Positions 14,392 to 14,414 of a stretch of 14,414 nt of DNA are shown piece by piece. Made by a program: the position numbers and the translations under genes. The stretch spans positions 1-14,414 of the forward strand of contig DZAU01000053.1 of NCBI GenBank assembly GCA_022729635.1. The letters are read 5' to 3'. The DNA comes from Flavobacterium psychrophilum. Its GTDB lineage: Bacteria > Bacteroidota > Bacteroidia > Flavobacteriales > Flavobacteriaceae. A model generated the notes under the pieces. The model did no database searches, was not told where the DNA came from, and saw only the letters and a program-made list of their open reading frames with translations. Positions within the stretch are counted from its first letter, which is position 1, and each line of letters begins with the position of its first letter.

Positions 14392-14414
14392 CTAAGTAAG
14401 CCATTCTGAAAAGA

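Overview
The window looks like a chromosomal segment of a gliding member of the Flavobacteriaceae, most likely Flavobacterium or a close relative. Four things point there: the complete gldK-gldL-gldM-gldN operon, which encodes the motor and core ring of gliding and type IX secretion (T9SS); Bacteroidota-type promoters (TAnnTTTG at -7); AT-rich leaders that mostly lack Shine-Dalgarno sites; and gene families typical of the group (DUF983, a flavobacterial PIN toxin module, a plant-type LRR protein). Nothing suggests a phage or plasmid, and no insertion sequence or CRISPR array was seen.

Layout, left to right. Bases 1-190 hold a short 11-bp tandem repeat and the topA promoter. topA (191-2695) is followed after 3 bp by an arginase-fold gene (2699-3844) that has lost half of its metal ligands. 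A 267-bp spacer with a 10-bp inverted repeat and a consensus -7 box precedes gldK, gldL, gldM and gldN (4112-8756), spaced 43-48 bp apart and closed by a clear hairpin terminator. Six copies of a 7-bp repeat run right up to the start codon of a DAO-family FAD oxidoreductase (8877-9923). On the minus strand lie a toxin-antitoxin module (9938-10459), whose PIN toxin is frameshifted and has an Asn at a catalytic Asp position, and a small zinc-ribbon membrane protein of the DUF983 family (10591-10971). A divergent, palindrome-rich spacer leads to a duplicated-ATPase ABC-F translation factor (11070-12983) that carries an in-frame GC-rich hairpin repeat. After a 323-bp non-coding stretch come a secreted leucine-rich-repeat protein (13307-14161), a strong terminator, and an initiator tRNA-fMet gene (14319-14391) with the best promoter in the window.

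How the genes work together. GldL and GldM form the inner-membrane proton-driven motor; GldK (lipoprotein) and GldN form the periplasmic/outer-membrane ring. All the charged and tyrosine motor residues known to me from F. johnsoniae GldL/GldM are present, so the machine should be functional. topA, the ABC-F protein and tRNA-fMet are housekeeping functions in DNA topology and translation. The arginase-like protein and the FAD oxidoreductase flank the gld operon, but nothing in the sequence proves a role in gliding.

I found no wholly new multi-gene system. The items most worth following up are the degenerate arginase-fold protein between topA and gldK, the hairpin repeat inside the ABC-F gene, the heptamer repeat at the FAD oxidoreductase start, and the decayed toxin beside an intact antitoxin.
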